DNA of 64,000 nucleotides, taken from Variovorax paradoxus (lineage in GTDB: Bacteria; Pseudomonadota; Gammaproteobacteria; Burkholderiales; Burkholderiaceae_C). A program made the position numbers and the translations under genes. Below the pieces are notes generated by a model. The model had not been told where the DNA came from, searched no databases, and saw nothing but the letters and a program-made list of their open reading frames with translations. The stretch is from the NCBI RefSeq assembly GCF_030815855.1, contig NZ_JAUSXG010000001.1, positions 1,178,001 through 1,242,000 of the forward strand, given 5' to 3'. This document shows positions 26,872 through 34,867 of the stretch, piece after piece. Position 1 is the stretch's first letter. Every line of letters begins with the position of its first letter.

Positions 26872-29361
26872 TCACACGGCCAGCGGCGTGAACTGCCGCA
26901 CATCCACCTGCGCCTGGCTCGACTCGAACCACGGATCGGGCTCCCCATCCAGCGCGAACTGCAGCCGCTCCCACAACGCCTTGCGCCCGGCCTCGTCTTC
27001 CAGGATCTTCTTCTTCACATAGTCCAGCCCCACCCGCCCGATGTAGTGCACCGTGCGCTCCAGGTACCAGCCTTCCTCGCGGTACAGCTGCAAGAAGGCT
27101 CCCGAGTACTCCATCACCTCGGCCGCCGTCTTCACCTTCACCAGGAACTGCGCCACCTCGGTCTTGATGCCGCCGTTGCCCCCGACGTACAGCTCCCAGC
27201 CCGAGTCCACCCCGATCACCCCCACGTCCTTGATCCCCGCCTCGGCGCAGTTGCGCGGGCAGCCCGAGACCGCCAGCTTGACCTTGTGCGGCGAATACAT
27301 CGCCCACAGCGCCCGCTCCAGGTCCTTGCCCATCTGGGTGCTGTCCTGCGTGCCGAAGCGGCACCACTCGCTGCCCACGCAGGTCTTCACCGTGCGCAGG
27401 CTCTTGGCATACGCAAAGCCCGAAGGCATGCCGATGTCCTTCCAGACCCCTTCCAGGTCTTCCTTCTTCACCCCCAAGAGGTCGATGCGCTGGCCGCCCG
27501 TCACCTTGACCGTCGGGATCTTGTACTTGTCGGCCGCATCCGCGATGCGCCGCAGCTCGTCCGGCGTGGTGTGGCCGCCCCACATGCGCGGGATGACCGA
27601 GTAGGTGCCGTCCTTCTGGATGTTGGCGTGGCTGCGCTCGTTGATGAAGCGGCTCTGCGGATCGTCCTTGGCCTCCTTGGGCCAGGTCGAGATCAGGTAG
27701 TAGTTGATGGCCGGGCGGCAGGTCGCGCAGCCGTTGGGCGTGCGCCAGCCCAGGCCGCGGTACACCGCGTCGTGGCCGAGCCAGTGTTCCTTCTTGATGG
27801 CTTCGCGCACATCCTGGTGGCTCGCATCGGTGCAGCCGCACACCGCCTTCTTCTTGGGCGTGGCCGAATAGTCGCCGCCGGCGGTGAACATCAGGATCTG
27901 CTCCACCAGGCCCGTGCACGAGCCGCAGCTGGCGCTGGCCTTGGTGTGCTTCTTGACCTCGTCCAGCGTGAACAGGCCCTTGTCCTTGATCGCCTTGCAG
28001 ATGGTGCCCTTGGTCACCCCGTTGCAGCCGCACACCTCGGCCTCGTCGGGCATGCTGGCGGCCTTGTTGTGGCCCTCGTGGCCGGTGTCGCCGATGTTGG
28101 ATTCGCCGAACATCAGCTTGTCGCGGATGTCGTGCACGCTGCGCCCGTCGCGCAGGAGCTTGAAGTACCAGCTGCCGTCCACCGTGTCGCCATAGAGGCA
28201 CGCGCCCACCAGCTTGTCGTCCTTGATCACCAGCTTCTTGTAGACCCCGCCGAAGGGGTCGCTCATGACGATCTCTTCCGTGCCTTCGCCGCCCATGAAC
28301 TCGCCGGCCGAGAACAGGTCGATACCGGTCACCTTGAGCTTGGTGGAGGTGAGCGAGCCCAGGTAGCGCCCGATGCCGAACTGGGCCAGGTGGTTGGCCG
28401 CGACCTTGGCCTGCTCGAAGAGAGGGGCGACCAGGCCGTAGGCGATGCCGCGGTGGGCGGCGCATTCGCCCACCGAGTAGATGCGCGCATCGGTCACGGT
28501 CTGCATGGTGTCGTTGACCACGATGCCGCGGTTGCAGTGCAGGCGCATCTTCTCGGCCAGCTCCACATTGGGGCGGATGCCCACGGCCATGACGACCAGG
28601 TCGGCGGCCACTTCGGTGCCGTCCTTGAAGCGGATGGCCCGGACCCGTCCTTTGGACGGGGCCCCTTCCCCGTCCGGCCGGCCGGCCTTGCCCTCGTCGG
28701 CATCGCCCACGAGCTCCTGGGTCTGGGCGCCGATGAGGAACTTCAGGCCGCGGTCTTCCAGGGACTTCTGCAACAGCTTGCCGGCCACGTCGTCCAGCTG
28801 GCGCTCCATGAGCCAGGGCATGACGTGCACCACGGTGACGCTCATGCCGCGCAGCATGAGGCCGTTGGCCGCTTCCAGGCCCAAGAGGCCGCCGCCGATG
28901 ACCACCGCATGCTTGTGGGTGCGCGCGGTCTCGATCATGTAGTCGGTGTCGGCGATGTCGCGGTAGGCGATGACGCCCTTGAGGTCCTTGCCGGGCACCG
29001 GGAGCATGAAGGGGTTGGAGCCGGTGCACATCAGGAGGCGGTCGTAGGCGGCTTCGGTGACGCCGCCCTGGGCATCCACGGCGCGCACGATGCGCTTGAC
29101 GCGGTCGACTTCGACGACTTTCTTGCCGGCGTGCAGGGTGATGTGGTTGTCGCTGTACCACTCCCAGCTGTTGAGCACGATCTCGTCCACGGTCTGCTCG
29201 CCCGCGAGCACGGGCGACAGGAGGATGCGGTTGTAGTTGGGGTGCGGCTCGGCACCGAAGACGGTGATGTCGTACATCTCCGGGGCGAGCTTCAGGAGTT
29301 CTTCGAGCGTGCGTACGCCGGCCATGCCGTTGCCGACCATCACGAGCTTGAGTTTCTTCAT
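26872..29361 (-). CDS. nirB: NADH-dependent nitrite reductase large subunit
   Basis: An 829-residue cytoplasmic enzyme reducing nitrite to ammonium. In order: FAD/NADH domain (MVGNGMAGVRTLEELL at the N-terminus), two BFD-type [2Fe-2S] segments (CGCNGVTKGTICKAIKDKG and VCGCTDASHQDVREAI), then the siroheme/[4Fe-4S] domain with CVGSEWC and SGCPRNC. Residues about 223-239 are a Gly/Pro/Lys-rich insertion encoded by a palindrome (28645-28695). First gene of the operon nirB-PilJ-nirD-nasA-ybiB-cobA. The 74 bp upstream are shared with the divergent kinase/phosphatase gene and contain no terminator-type leader. Confidence 0.96.
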   Translation of the reverse strand: MKKLKLVMVGNGMAGVRTLEELLKLAPEMYDITVFGAEPHPNYNRILLSPVLAGEQTVDEIVLNSWEWYSDNHITLHAGKKVVEVDRVKRIVRAVDAQGGVTEAAYDRLLMCTGSNPFMLPVPGKDLKGVIAYRDIADTDYMIETARTHKHAVVIGGGLLGLEAANGLMLRGMSVTVVHVMPWLMERQLDDVAGKLLQKSLEDRGLKFLIGAQTQELVGDADEGKAGRPDGEGAPSKGRVRAIRFKDGTEVAADLVVMAVGIRPNVELAEKMRLHCNRGIVVNDTMQTVTDARIYSVGECAAHRGIAYGLVAPLFEQAKVAANHLAQFGIGRYLGSLTSTKLKVTGIDLFSAGEFMGGEGTEEIVMSDPFGGVYKKLVIKDDKLVGACLYGDTVDGSWYFKLLRDGRSVHDIRDKLMFGESNIGDTGHEGHNKAASMPDEAEVCGCNGVTKGTICKAIKDKGLFTLDEVKKHTKASASCGSCTGLVEQILMFTAGGDYSATPKKKAVCGCTDASHQDVREAIKKEHWLGHDAVYRGLGWRTPNGCATCRPAINYYLISTWPKEAKDDPQSRFINERSHANIQKDGTYSVIPRMWGGHTTPDELRRIADAADKYKIPTVKVTGGQRIDLLGVKKEDLEGVWKDIGMPSGFAYAKSLRTVKTCVGSEWCRFGTQDSTQMGKDLERALWAMYSPHKVKLAVSGCPRNCAEAGIKDVGVIGVDSGWELYVGGNGGIKTEVAQFLVKVKTAAEVMEYSGAFLQLYREEGWYLERTVHYIGRVGLDYVKKKILEDEAGRKALWERLQFALDGEPDPWFESSQAQVDVRQFTPLAV
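28645..28695. repeat. In-frame palindromic insertion within nirB
   Basis: About 17 codons whose DNA contains GGACGGGG and CCCCGTCC as inverted arms around a 6-base loop. It separates VGDAD from RVRAIRFKDG, a junction that is continuous in typical NirB proteins as I recall them. The encoded peptide is low in hydrophobic residues. Confidence 0.55.
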
Positions 29362-29435
29362 GGGGTGGGGCCTTTCAGCGAATCAATCGATGGGAAGCGC
29401 TCGGGCGCGCGTGGAAGCACGTGGAGAATGGCGCC

Positions 29436-31136
29436 ATGAGCTTTGAAGTGGACATCGGCTACAGCAGCCAGCGCGGACCGCGCGACGTGAACGAAGACTT
29501 TGCCGGTGCCGTCAACGCACCGCCGGGCGACGAGTCGCGTGGTCTCATTGCGGCCATTGCCGACGGCGTGTCCACAGGCGGACGCGGCCTGGAGGCGGCT
29601 CAGACCACGGTCATGGGCCTGCTCGCCGACTACTTCGCCACGCCCGACACCTGGGAGCCGACCGCCGCGCTCGACCGCCTGGTCGCCGCGCAGAATGCCT
29701 GGCTCGCCGATCACAACCGGCGCCGCCAAGGCAGCGCGACCGCGCTCACCACGTTGACGGCATTGGTGCTGCATGGCCAGAGCTACACGCTCGCGCATGT
29801 GGGCGACACGCGCGCCTGGCGCGTGCGCGCCGACGGCGAGCCGGCCATGCCGCTGACGCAGGACCATGCCTTCGAGCATCCCGACATGCGCAGCCGCTTG
29901 ACGCGCGCCATCGGCCTGGACGATCAGGTGCGTGTCGACTATGCGCAGGGCGACGTGCGCGTGGGTGACTGCTTCGTGCTGACCTCCGACGGCGTGCACG
30001 GCGTGCTCAAGCCGCAGCGGCTCGCCGCGCTCGCCTTGCAGGGCGGTGCCGAGCAAGCGAGCGAGGCCCTGGTGCAGGCGGCCATCGACGCCGGCACGCG
30101 CGACAACGCGACCGCGCTCGTCATTCGCGTCGTCGGTCTCGACGTGCGGCAGCTGGACGACGAGCTCGGCGACGGTCGCCGACTGGCGCCGCCGCCCTTG
30201 TTGAAGGTGGGCGATGCGCTCGACGGCTACGTCGTCACTGCGCTCGTGGCCGACACCGGCGTGCACCTGTTGTACCAGGCGCGCAACCCGGCCACGCGCG
30301 AGCTGGTGGCGCTCAAGACGCTGCACCCCTCGCGCGCCAGCGATCCGCAGGAGCGCGCGATGCTTGCGCACGAAGCCTGGCTGGGCCAGCGCGTGGGAAG
30401 CGGTGGATTCGTGCGCGTGCACGAGCGTGCCGAGAACGCCAGCGCGCTCTACATCGTGTTCGATTGGCACGGCGGGCGCACGCTGGAGCAAATGCGAAAA
30501 TCCGGCGCGCGCGGCGCGGTGGCCGAGGTAGTTGCCGCCGCCATCGAGGTGACCAAGGCTCTGGGCCGGCTGCACCGCCATGGCGTCGTGCACCGCGACA
30601 TCAAGCCCGGCAACCTGCACCTGGGCGACGACGGCCGGTGGCGCATCCTCGACCTCGGCGTGGCGCTGTCCGGGCGCGAAGGCGCGGCGCAGCGCGAACT
30701 GCATGCGGGCACGCCCAGCTACATCAATCCCGAGCAATGGGAGGGCGCCCATGCCGATACCGCGAGCGACCTGTTCGCGCTCGGGGTCACGCTGTACCAG
30801 TGGCTCGGCGGGCATCTGCCCTACGGCGAAATCGAGCCCTACCAGGTGGCGCGCTACCGGCGCGACCCGGCCGCACTCTCGCGGCTGCGGCCCGATGTGC
30901 CCGTGTGGCTCGACCACCTGGTGCGCAAGGCCGTTGCGCGCGATCCGCGGGAGCGCTTCGAAACCGCCGAGGAAATGCTGCTGGCCCTCGAACGGGGTGC
31001 GTCCCGCCCGGTCGGTGCGCCGCCCGCCACGCCGCTGATCCGCCGCGACCCGGCCGCGCTCTACAAGATCGCGCTCGCCGTGTCGTTGCTGTTCAACGCA
31101 CTGCTCGTGGTGTGGTTGCTCTTCTTGCCACGCTGA
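29436..31136 (+). CDS. Bifunctional PP2C phosphatase / Ser-Thr protein kinase with C-terminal membrane anchor
   Basis: A 566-residue fusion. Residues 1-240 are a PP2C-type phosphatase (GPRDVNEDF, IADGVSTGG, LAHVGDTRAWR, LTSDGVHG, RDNATALV). Residues about 265-510 are a Hanks-type kinase with Lys294 (VALKTLHP), HRDIKPGN at 386-393 and DLG in place of DFG; its glycine loop is degenerate. One hydrophobic segment (IALAVSLLFNALLVVWLLFL) ends the protein, placing both domains in the cytoplasm at the membrane. It lies divergent from nirB and convergent with narK, and probably tunes nitrate assimilation by reversible phosphorylation; its targets are unknown. Confidence 0.88.
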   Translation: MSFEVDIGYSSQRGPRDVNEDFAGAVNAPPGDESRGLIAAIADGVSTGGRGLEAAQTTVMGLLADYFATPDTWEPTAALDRLVAAQNAWLADHNRRRQGSATALTTLTALVLHGQSYTLAHVGDTRAWRVRADGEPAMPLTQDHAFEHPDMRSRLTRAIGLDDQVRVDYAQGDVRVGDCFVLTSDGVHGVLKPQRLAALALQGGAEQASEALVQAAIDAGTRDNATALVIRVVGLDVRQLDDELGDGRRLAPPPLLKVGDALDGYVVTALVADTGVHLLYQARNPATRELVALKTLHPSRASDPQERAMLAHEAWLGQRVGSGGFVRVHERAENASALYIVFDWHGGRTLEQMRKSGARGAVAEVVAAAIEVTKALGRLHRHGVVHRDIKPGNLHLGDDGRWRILDLGVALSGREGAAQRELHAGTPSYINPEQWEGAHADTASDLFALGVTLYQWLGGHLPYGEIEPYQVARYRRDPAALSRLRPDVPVWLDHLVRKAVARDPRERFETAEEMLLALERGASRPVGAPPATPLIRRDPAALYKIALAVSLLFNALLVVWLLFLPR

Positions 31137-31153
31137 CGGCGAACGCGAAAAGG

Positions 31154-32419
31154 TCATGGCCGCGTCGCCTTCGGTGGAGCGGTGTACTTGACCGGAGCCG
31201 GTGAGGCCGACGCGCGTGCGCGGCCGCCTTTTTCGGCCCAGGTGCGGGTCCAGCGGATCTGCATCACGCGCATGACGCCCAGCATGATCAGCGACAGCAC
31301 GCCGAAGAAGACGAAACCCCAGACGTAGCTGCCCAGGTATTGCTTCGACAGGCCCATGGCATTCGGCACCAGGCCGCCACCGAGCGCGCCGATCTCGCCG
31401 ATCATCGAACCGGCCACCGCCGTGCTCGTGGGCCAGCGCAGCGGCACCAACTGGAACAGCGCGCCGTTGCCCGCGCCCAGCGCGGCAAAGCACAAGATCA
31501 GAAGCAGCGTGGTGAGTGCGAGAGAGGACGACGAAATGCCCACCAGCACCAGCCCGACGGCCACCGCCAGCAGTACCACCGTGAGCGTGTTCACGCCGCC
31601 CCAGCGGTCGGAGATCCAGCCGCCGACGATGCGCACCGCGGCGCCCATGAAGGCTGCGAGCATGGTGAGTTGCCCGGCCTGCACCTTGCTCACGCCGAAC
31701 TGGTCGTAGTAGTAAGAGGGCAGGAAGGTGATGAGCCCGATGAAACCGCCGAAGGTCACGCCGTAGATCAGGCTGAACACCCAGCCGTCTTTTTCGAACA
31801 GGCAGGCGATGTGCTCGCGGAAACTCGCATGGCTGTCGACGTCGGGCGGCTCCTTGGCGAACACCACCATCACGACCATCGGCACCAGAATGGCGGCGGC
31901 CGCCACGGCATACACCGCCTGCCAGCCGAGCCACTGCGCGAGCGGCGGGGCCACCAGCACCGACACCGCCGTGCCCACGTTGCCGGCGCCCACCAGGCCC
32001 ATCGCCAGGCCCTTGTGCTGAGGCGGGAACCAGCCCGAGCCGAGCGACAGCGCCACGCCGAAACTCGCGCCGGCAATGCCCAGCAGCACGCCCATGGCGA
32101 GCAGGTCGTTGAAGCTCTTCACGAAGAAGAAGCCGAACAGCATCGCCACCGCGATCAGGCCCATTTCGACCAAGGTGGCGCTCTTGCGGCCGATGTATTG
32201 CGAGAGGATGCCCAGCGGAAAGCGCATGAGCGCGCCCGCGATGATCGGCACCGACAGCATCAGCCCCTTCTGCGCGGGCGAAAGATCGAAGGTCTCCCCG
32301 ATGAACGGCGCCATGGCGCCGTTGAGCACCCAGATGCAGCACGAGAACGTGAAGTACAGAAAGGCCGCGAACAGCGTCGGGCCGTGGCCTGAGTGCAAGA
32401 AGGTCTTGAAGCTGGACAT
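31154..32419 (-). CDS. narK: NarK-family nitrate/nitrite MFS transporter
   Basis: A 421-residue protein with twelve predicted membrane segments. NarK-type nitrate signatures are GLVGAGNVGTAVSVLVAPPL and the later ALGAGNGALFQLVPL. Start at 32419 (MSSFKTFLHSG); the upstream extension is not protein-like. It imports nitrate and may export nitrite, in addition to the ABC system nrtABD. Divergent from the ANTAR-PilJ regulator over 259 bp, a leader with one ANTAR-like hairpin but no terminator. Confidence 0.92.
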   Translation of the reverse strand: MSSFKTFLHSGHGPTLFAAFLYFTFSCCIWVLNGAMAPFIGETFDLSPAQKGLMLSVPIIAGALMRFPLGILSQYIGRKSATLVEMGLIAVAMLFGFFFVKSFNDLLAMGVLLGIAGASFGVALSLGSGWFPPQHKGLAMGLVGAGNVGTAVSVLVAPPLAQWLGWQAVYAVAAAAILVPMVVMVVFAKEPPDVDSHASFREHIACLFEKDGWVFSLIYGVTFGGFIGLITFLPSYYYDQFGVSKVQAGQLTMLAAFMGAAVRIVGGWISDRWGGVNTLTVVLLAVAVGLVLVGISSSSLALTTLLLILCFAALGAGNGALFQLVPLRWPTSTAVAGSMIGEIGALGGGLVPNAMGLSKQYLGSYVWGFVFFGVLSLIMLGVMRVMQIRWTRTWAEKGGRARASASPAPVKYTAPPKATRP

Positions 32420-32579
32420 GGGTCGTTCAATCGTGCGAAATGCCGCGGCGCGGCCTTGCGAGGGCCGTGTCGACGGACGGGGTTGGGGCGGTATGCCGGC
32501 AGCGGACGCTGTCGGCGTGGGGGTGCTTCCCGGCCATTGCGCTGCCAAGATGGATGCAGGAGCCTGCAGCCTCACCAAA

Positions 32580-32599
32580 GCGGTGCTTCGTTACACCGC
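32580..32599 (-). promoter_or_regulatory. Single ANTAR-like hexaloop hairpin in narK leader
   Basis: On the minus strand GCGGTGT and GCACCGC pair (one T-G wobble) around the six-base loop AACGAA, which has A at position 1 and G at position 4. It lies 160 bases before the narK start. I found no matching second hairpin and no T-run terminator, so it is only a weak candidate. Confidence 0.3.
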
Positions 32600-32678
32600 A
32601 CCCGTATCGATGCAAGAGACGTGCCTGCGAAAACGAGCGGGCGTGGCCTATGCTTGACGTGCCTTCAACCGCTTTTCC

Positions 32679-33977
32679 ATGATCTCCCTTCTTGTCGTTC
32701 TGCCCAATGAATTCGCCGACTCCGCGCCGTTGCCGGAGCAACTCCGGCAGGCGCTGGCGAGTGCCGGTGCCACCGCCGGCGAGCGGGCCACCTGCCACAC
32801 GCTGGTGCAGCGGGCGGGGGCGCTTGCACCGCAACAGGTGCTGGCCTGGCTGCCCGAACCGGCGCCGGCGCAACAGCTGCAGGCGCTGCTCGATGCCCTC
32901 GGTGAGTGGAAAGGCGCGCCCCCTTGCGCGCTGAGCCTCGTCAGCGCCCCGCTGGACAGCGCGCAGCACGAAGCGCTGGTCGCGCTCGGCGTGCATGCGT
33001 GGCTGCCGCTGGGCGCCGTCGATGGCGCTTCTCTTTCCGCGTTGACGGTCCTGGCGCAAGCCCGTCGGGGACGCGAGGCCGCGCTGCGCACCGAACTCGA
33101 CGGCCTGCGCACACGCATGGACGAACGCAAATGGGTCGACCGCGCCAAGGGCCTCCTGATGTCGTCCCGCGGCATTGGCGAGGACGAGGCCTTCGGCTTG
33201 CTGCGCGGTGCGGCCATGCACGCCAACCTGCGGCTCGGCGAGGTCTCGCGCTCGGTGATCGAGGCCGCGCAGTGGGCCGATGCCATCAACCGCGCCGGGC
33301 AACTGCGCATGCTCTCGCAGCGGCTCGTGCGGATCGCGGCGCAGATGCTGGCCGGCATCGACGTGCAGCGCGCGCGCGTCTTGCGCACGCAATCGGTCGA
33401 GCGGGTGCAGCAAAACCTGGATCATCTGGCGACCCTTGAACTGGGCGCTCCGGGTGCAGGTGCGCTGGGCGAGGTGCAGGCCGCGTGGAGCGGGCTTTCT
33501 GCTGCACTGGCGGCGCGCGCGGTGCCGCAGGCACTGGCCGATATCGACCAGCGCGGTGACGATCTGCTGGCCGCGGCTGAGGCGCTGACCGATGCGCTGG
33601 AAGCATCCGGGGCACGGCGCGCGCTGCGCATCGTCAACATTTGCGGGCGGCAGCGCATGCGCGCGCAGCGCCTGGCCAAGGACGCATTGCTGGCCTCGGC
33701 ACTTGCCGCGGGCGCTTCGCGCGAGCGCCTGCTGCCGACGATGAACGAGTTCGAGGCCGCGCTGCTGGAACTCGAGCGCGCCCCTCTCAGTTCACCCGAG
33801 ATCCGCGCGGCACTGGCGGCCGCACGGGACGAATGGCTGCGCCTGGTGGGTGGGGTGCAGGCGCTCGAGAGCCCTGAAGGCCGCGCCACGCTGGTGCGGT
33901 CCAGCGAGGCGCTGGTCGATACCTTCGAGCGCCTCACCGCCTGGTACGAGCACAGCCTGCAAGTCATCATGTCCTGA
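32679..33977 (+). CDS. ANTAR-domain RNA-binding regulator with two NarX P-box-like (PilJ) motifs
   Basis: A 432-residue cytoplasmic protein (no signal peptide or membrane segment). Residues 1-130 look like a degenerate response-receiver region. Residues about 142-196 are an ANTAR domain (MDERKWVDRAKGLLMSSRGI ... AFGLLRGAAMHANLRLGEVS). Then come two PilJ/P-box-like motifs: DAINRAGQLRMLSQR at 201-215 and RIVNICGRQRMRAQR at 317-331, close to those in the exported protein at 26069. This joins a nitrate-type sensor to an RNA antiterminator in one polypeptide. Divergent from narK, convergent with nrtD. The likely target is the leader at 37102-37217. Confidence 0.82.
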   Translation: MISLLVVLPNEFADSAPLPEQLRQALASAGATAGERATCHTLVQRAGALAPQQVLAWLPEPAPAQQLQALLDALGEWKGAPPCALSLVSAPLDSAQHEALVALGVHAWLPLGAVDGASLSALTVLAQARRGREAALRTELDGLRTRMDERKWVDRAKGLLMSSRGIGEDEAFGLLRGAAMHANLRLGEVSRSVIEAAQWADAINRAGQLRMLSQRLVRIAAQMLAGIDVQRARVLRTQSVERVQQNLDHLATLELGAPGAGALGEVQAAWSGLSAALAARAVPQALADIDQRGDDLLAAAEALTDALEASGARRALRIVNICGRQRMRAQRLAKDALLASALAAGASRERLLPTMNEFEAALLELERAPLSSPEIRAALAAARDEWLRLVGGVQALESPEGRATLVRSSEALVDTFERLTAWYEHSLQVIMS

Positions 33978-34002
33978 CTCCGGTTGTGCGGCGCCTGTGG
34001 GG

Positions 34003-34812
34003 TCAGGCGGCAACCTTCTCCACGTGCGCCTGGCGCGTGTAGAGAAAATCGATCACGGCCTTGCGCGCGTGCACGTAGGCGGGGTCTTCGGCCAGTTCGA
34101 CACGGTTGCGCGGACGGGCGATGTCGACCTTCAGCACTTCGCCGATGGTGGCGGCCGGGCCGTTGGTGAGCATCACGATGCGGTCGCTCAGCAGCACCGC
34201 TTCGTCGACGTCGTGCGTGACCATGACCACGGTGCTCCGGGTCTTCTGCACGATGGCGAGCAGTTCGTCCTGCAGCTTGGCGCGCGTGAGCGCGTCGAGG
34301 GCGCCGAAGGGCTCGTCCATCAGCAGCACCTTGGGTTCCATCGAGAGCGCGCGCGCAATGCCGACGCGCTGCTTCATGCCGCCGGAGATTTCGCCGGGGC
34401 GTTTTTGCGCGGCGGGCGTGAGGCCGACCATCGCGAGCGCCGCATCGGTGCGGGCGCGCAATTGCGCCTTGCCTTCGGTGGCGGCAAAGACACGCTCGAC
34501 CGCGAGGTACACGTTCTCGAAGCAGGTGAGCCAGGGCAGCAGCGAGTGGTTCTGGAACACGACCGCGCGCTCGGGGCCGGGGCCCTTGATTTCGCGGTTG
34601 GCGCACAGCAGCACGCCCTGCGTCGGCGTCGTCAGGCCGGCAATCAGGTTCAGCAGCGTCGACTTGCCGCAGCCCGAGTGCCCGATCAGCGTGACGAACT
34701 CGCCTTTGGCGACATTCAGGTTGACGCCCTGCAGCGCGACGAAGCTGCCCTTGGCCGTCTTGAAGCGCTGCTCGACGTCGTGGATCTCGATGTACTTCGA
34801 ATCATCATTCAT
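34003..34812 (-). CDS. nrtD: Nitrate ABC transporter ATP-binding protein
   Basis: A 269-residue ATPase of the NrtD/SsuB/TauB type: Walker A GHSGCGKST, signature ISGGMKQRVGIARAL, Walker B ending MDEPFGALD. It energises the NrtB permease. No NrtC-type fused ATPase is present, so it probably acts as a homodimer. It follows nrtB by 55 bp. Confidence 0.9.
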   Translation of the reverse strand: MNDDSKYIEIHDVEQRFKTAKGSFVALQGVNLNVAKGEFVTLIGHSGCGKSTLLNLIAGLTTPTQGVLLCANREIKGPGPERAVVFQNHSLLPWLTCFENVYLAVERVFAATEGKAQLRARTDAALAMVGLTPAAQKRPGEISGGMKQRVGIARALSMEPKVLLMDEPFGALDALTRAKLQDELLAIVQKTRSTVVMVTHDVDEAVLLSDRIVMLTNGPAATIGEVLKVDIARPRNRVELAEDPAYVHARKAVIDFLYTRQAHVEKVAA

Positions 34813-34867
34813 TGGAAACCTCCGCGCAGCAGCGCTGCGGTATTCGCCTTCGGAACGGCCGTGCGGC

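Noticed and set aside
26849-29161. Upstream extension of the PilJ protein frame through nirB to over 1000 residues
   Set aside because: The extension is an out-of-frame reading of nirB (Arg/Gly/His-rich, no domain); only the part after 26848 has a signal peptide and conserved motifs.
29362-29435. ANTAR-type leader before nirB
   Set aside because: Only 74 bp separate nirB from the divergent gene and they contain no hairpin pair or T-run terminator.
32420-32560. Second ANTAR hairpin and terminator before narK
   Set aside because: I searched the minus strand after the hexaloop at 32580 and found stems only with 2-4 base loops and no T-run, so no complete antiterminator can be claimed.
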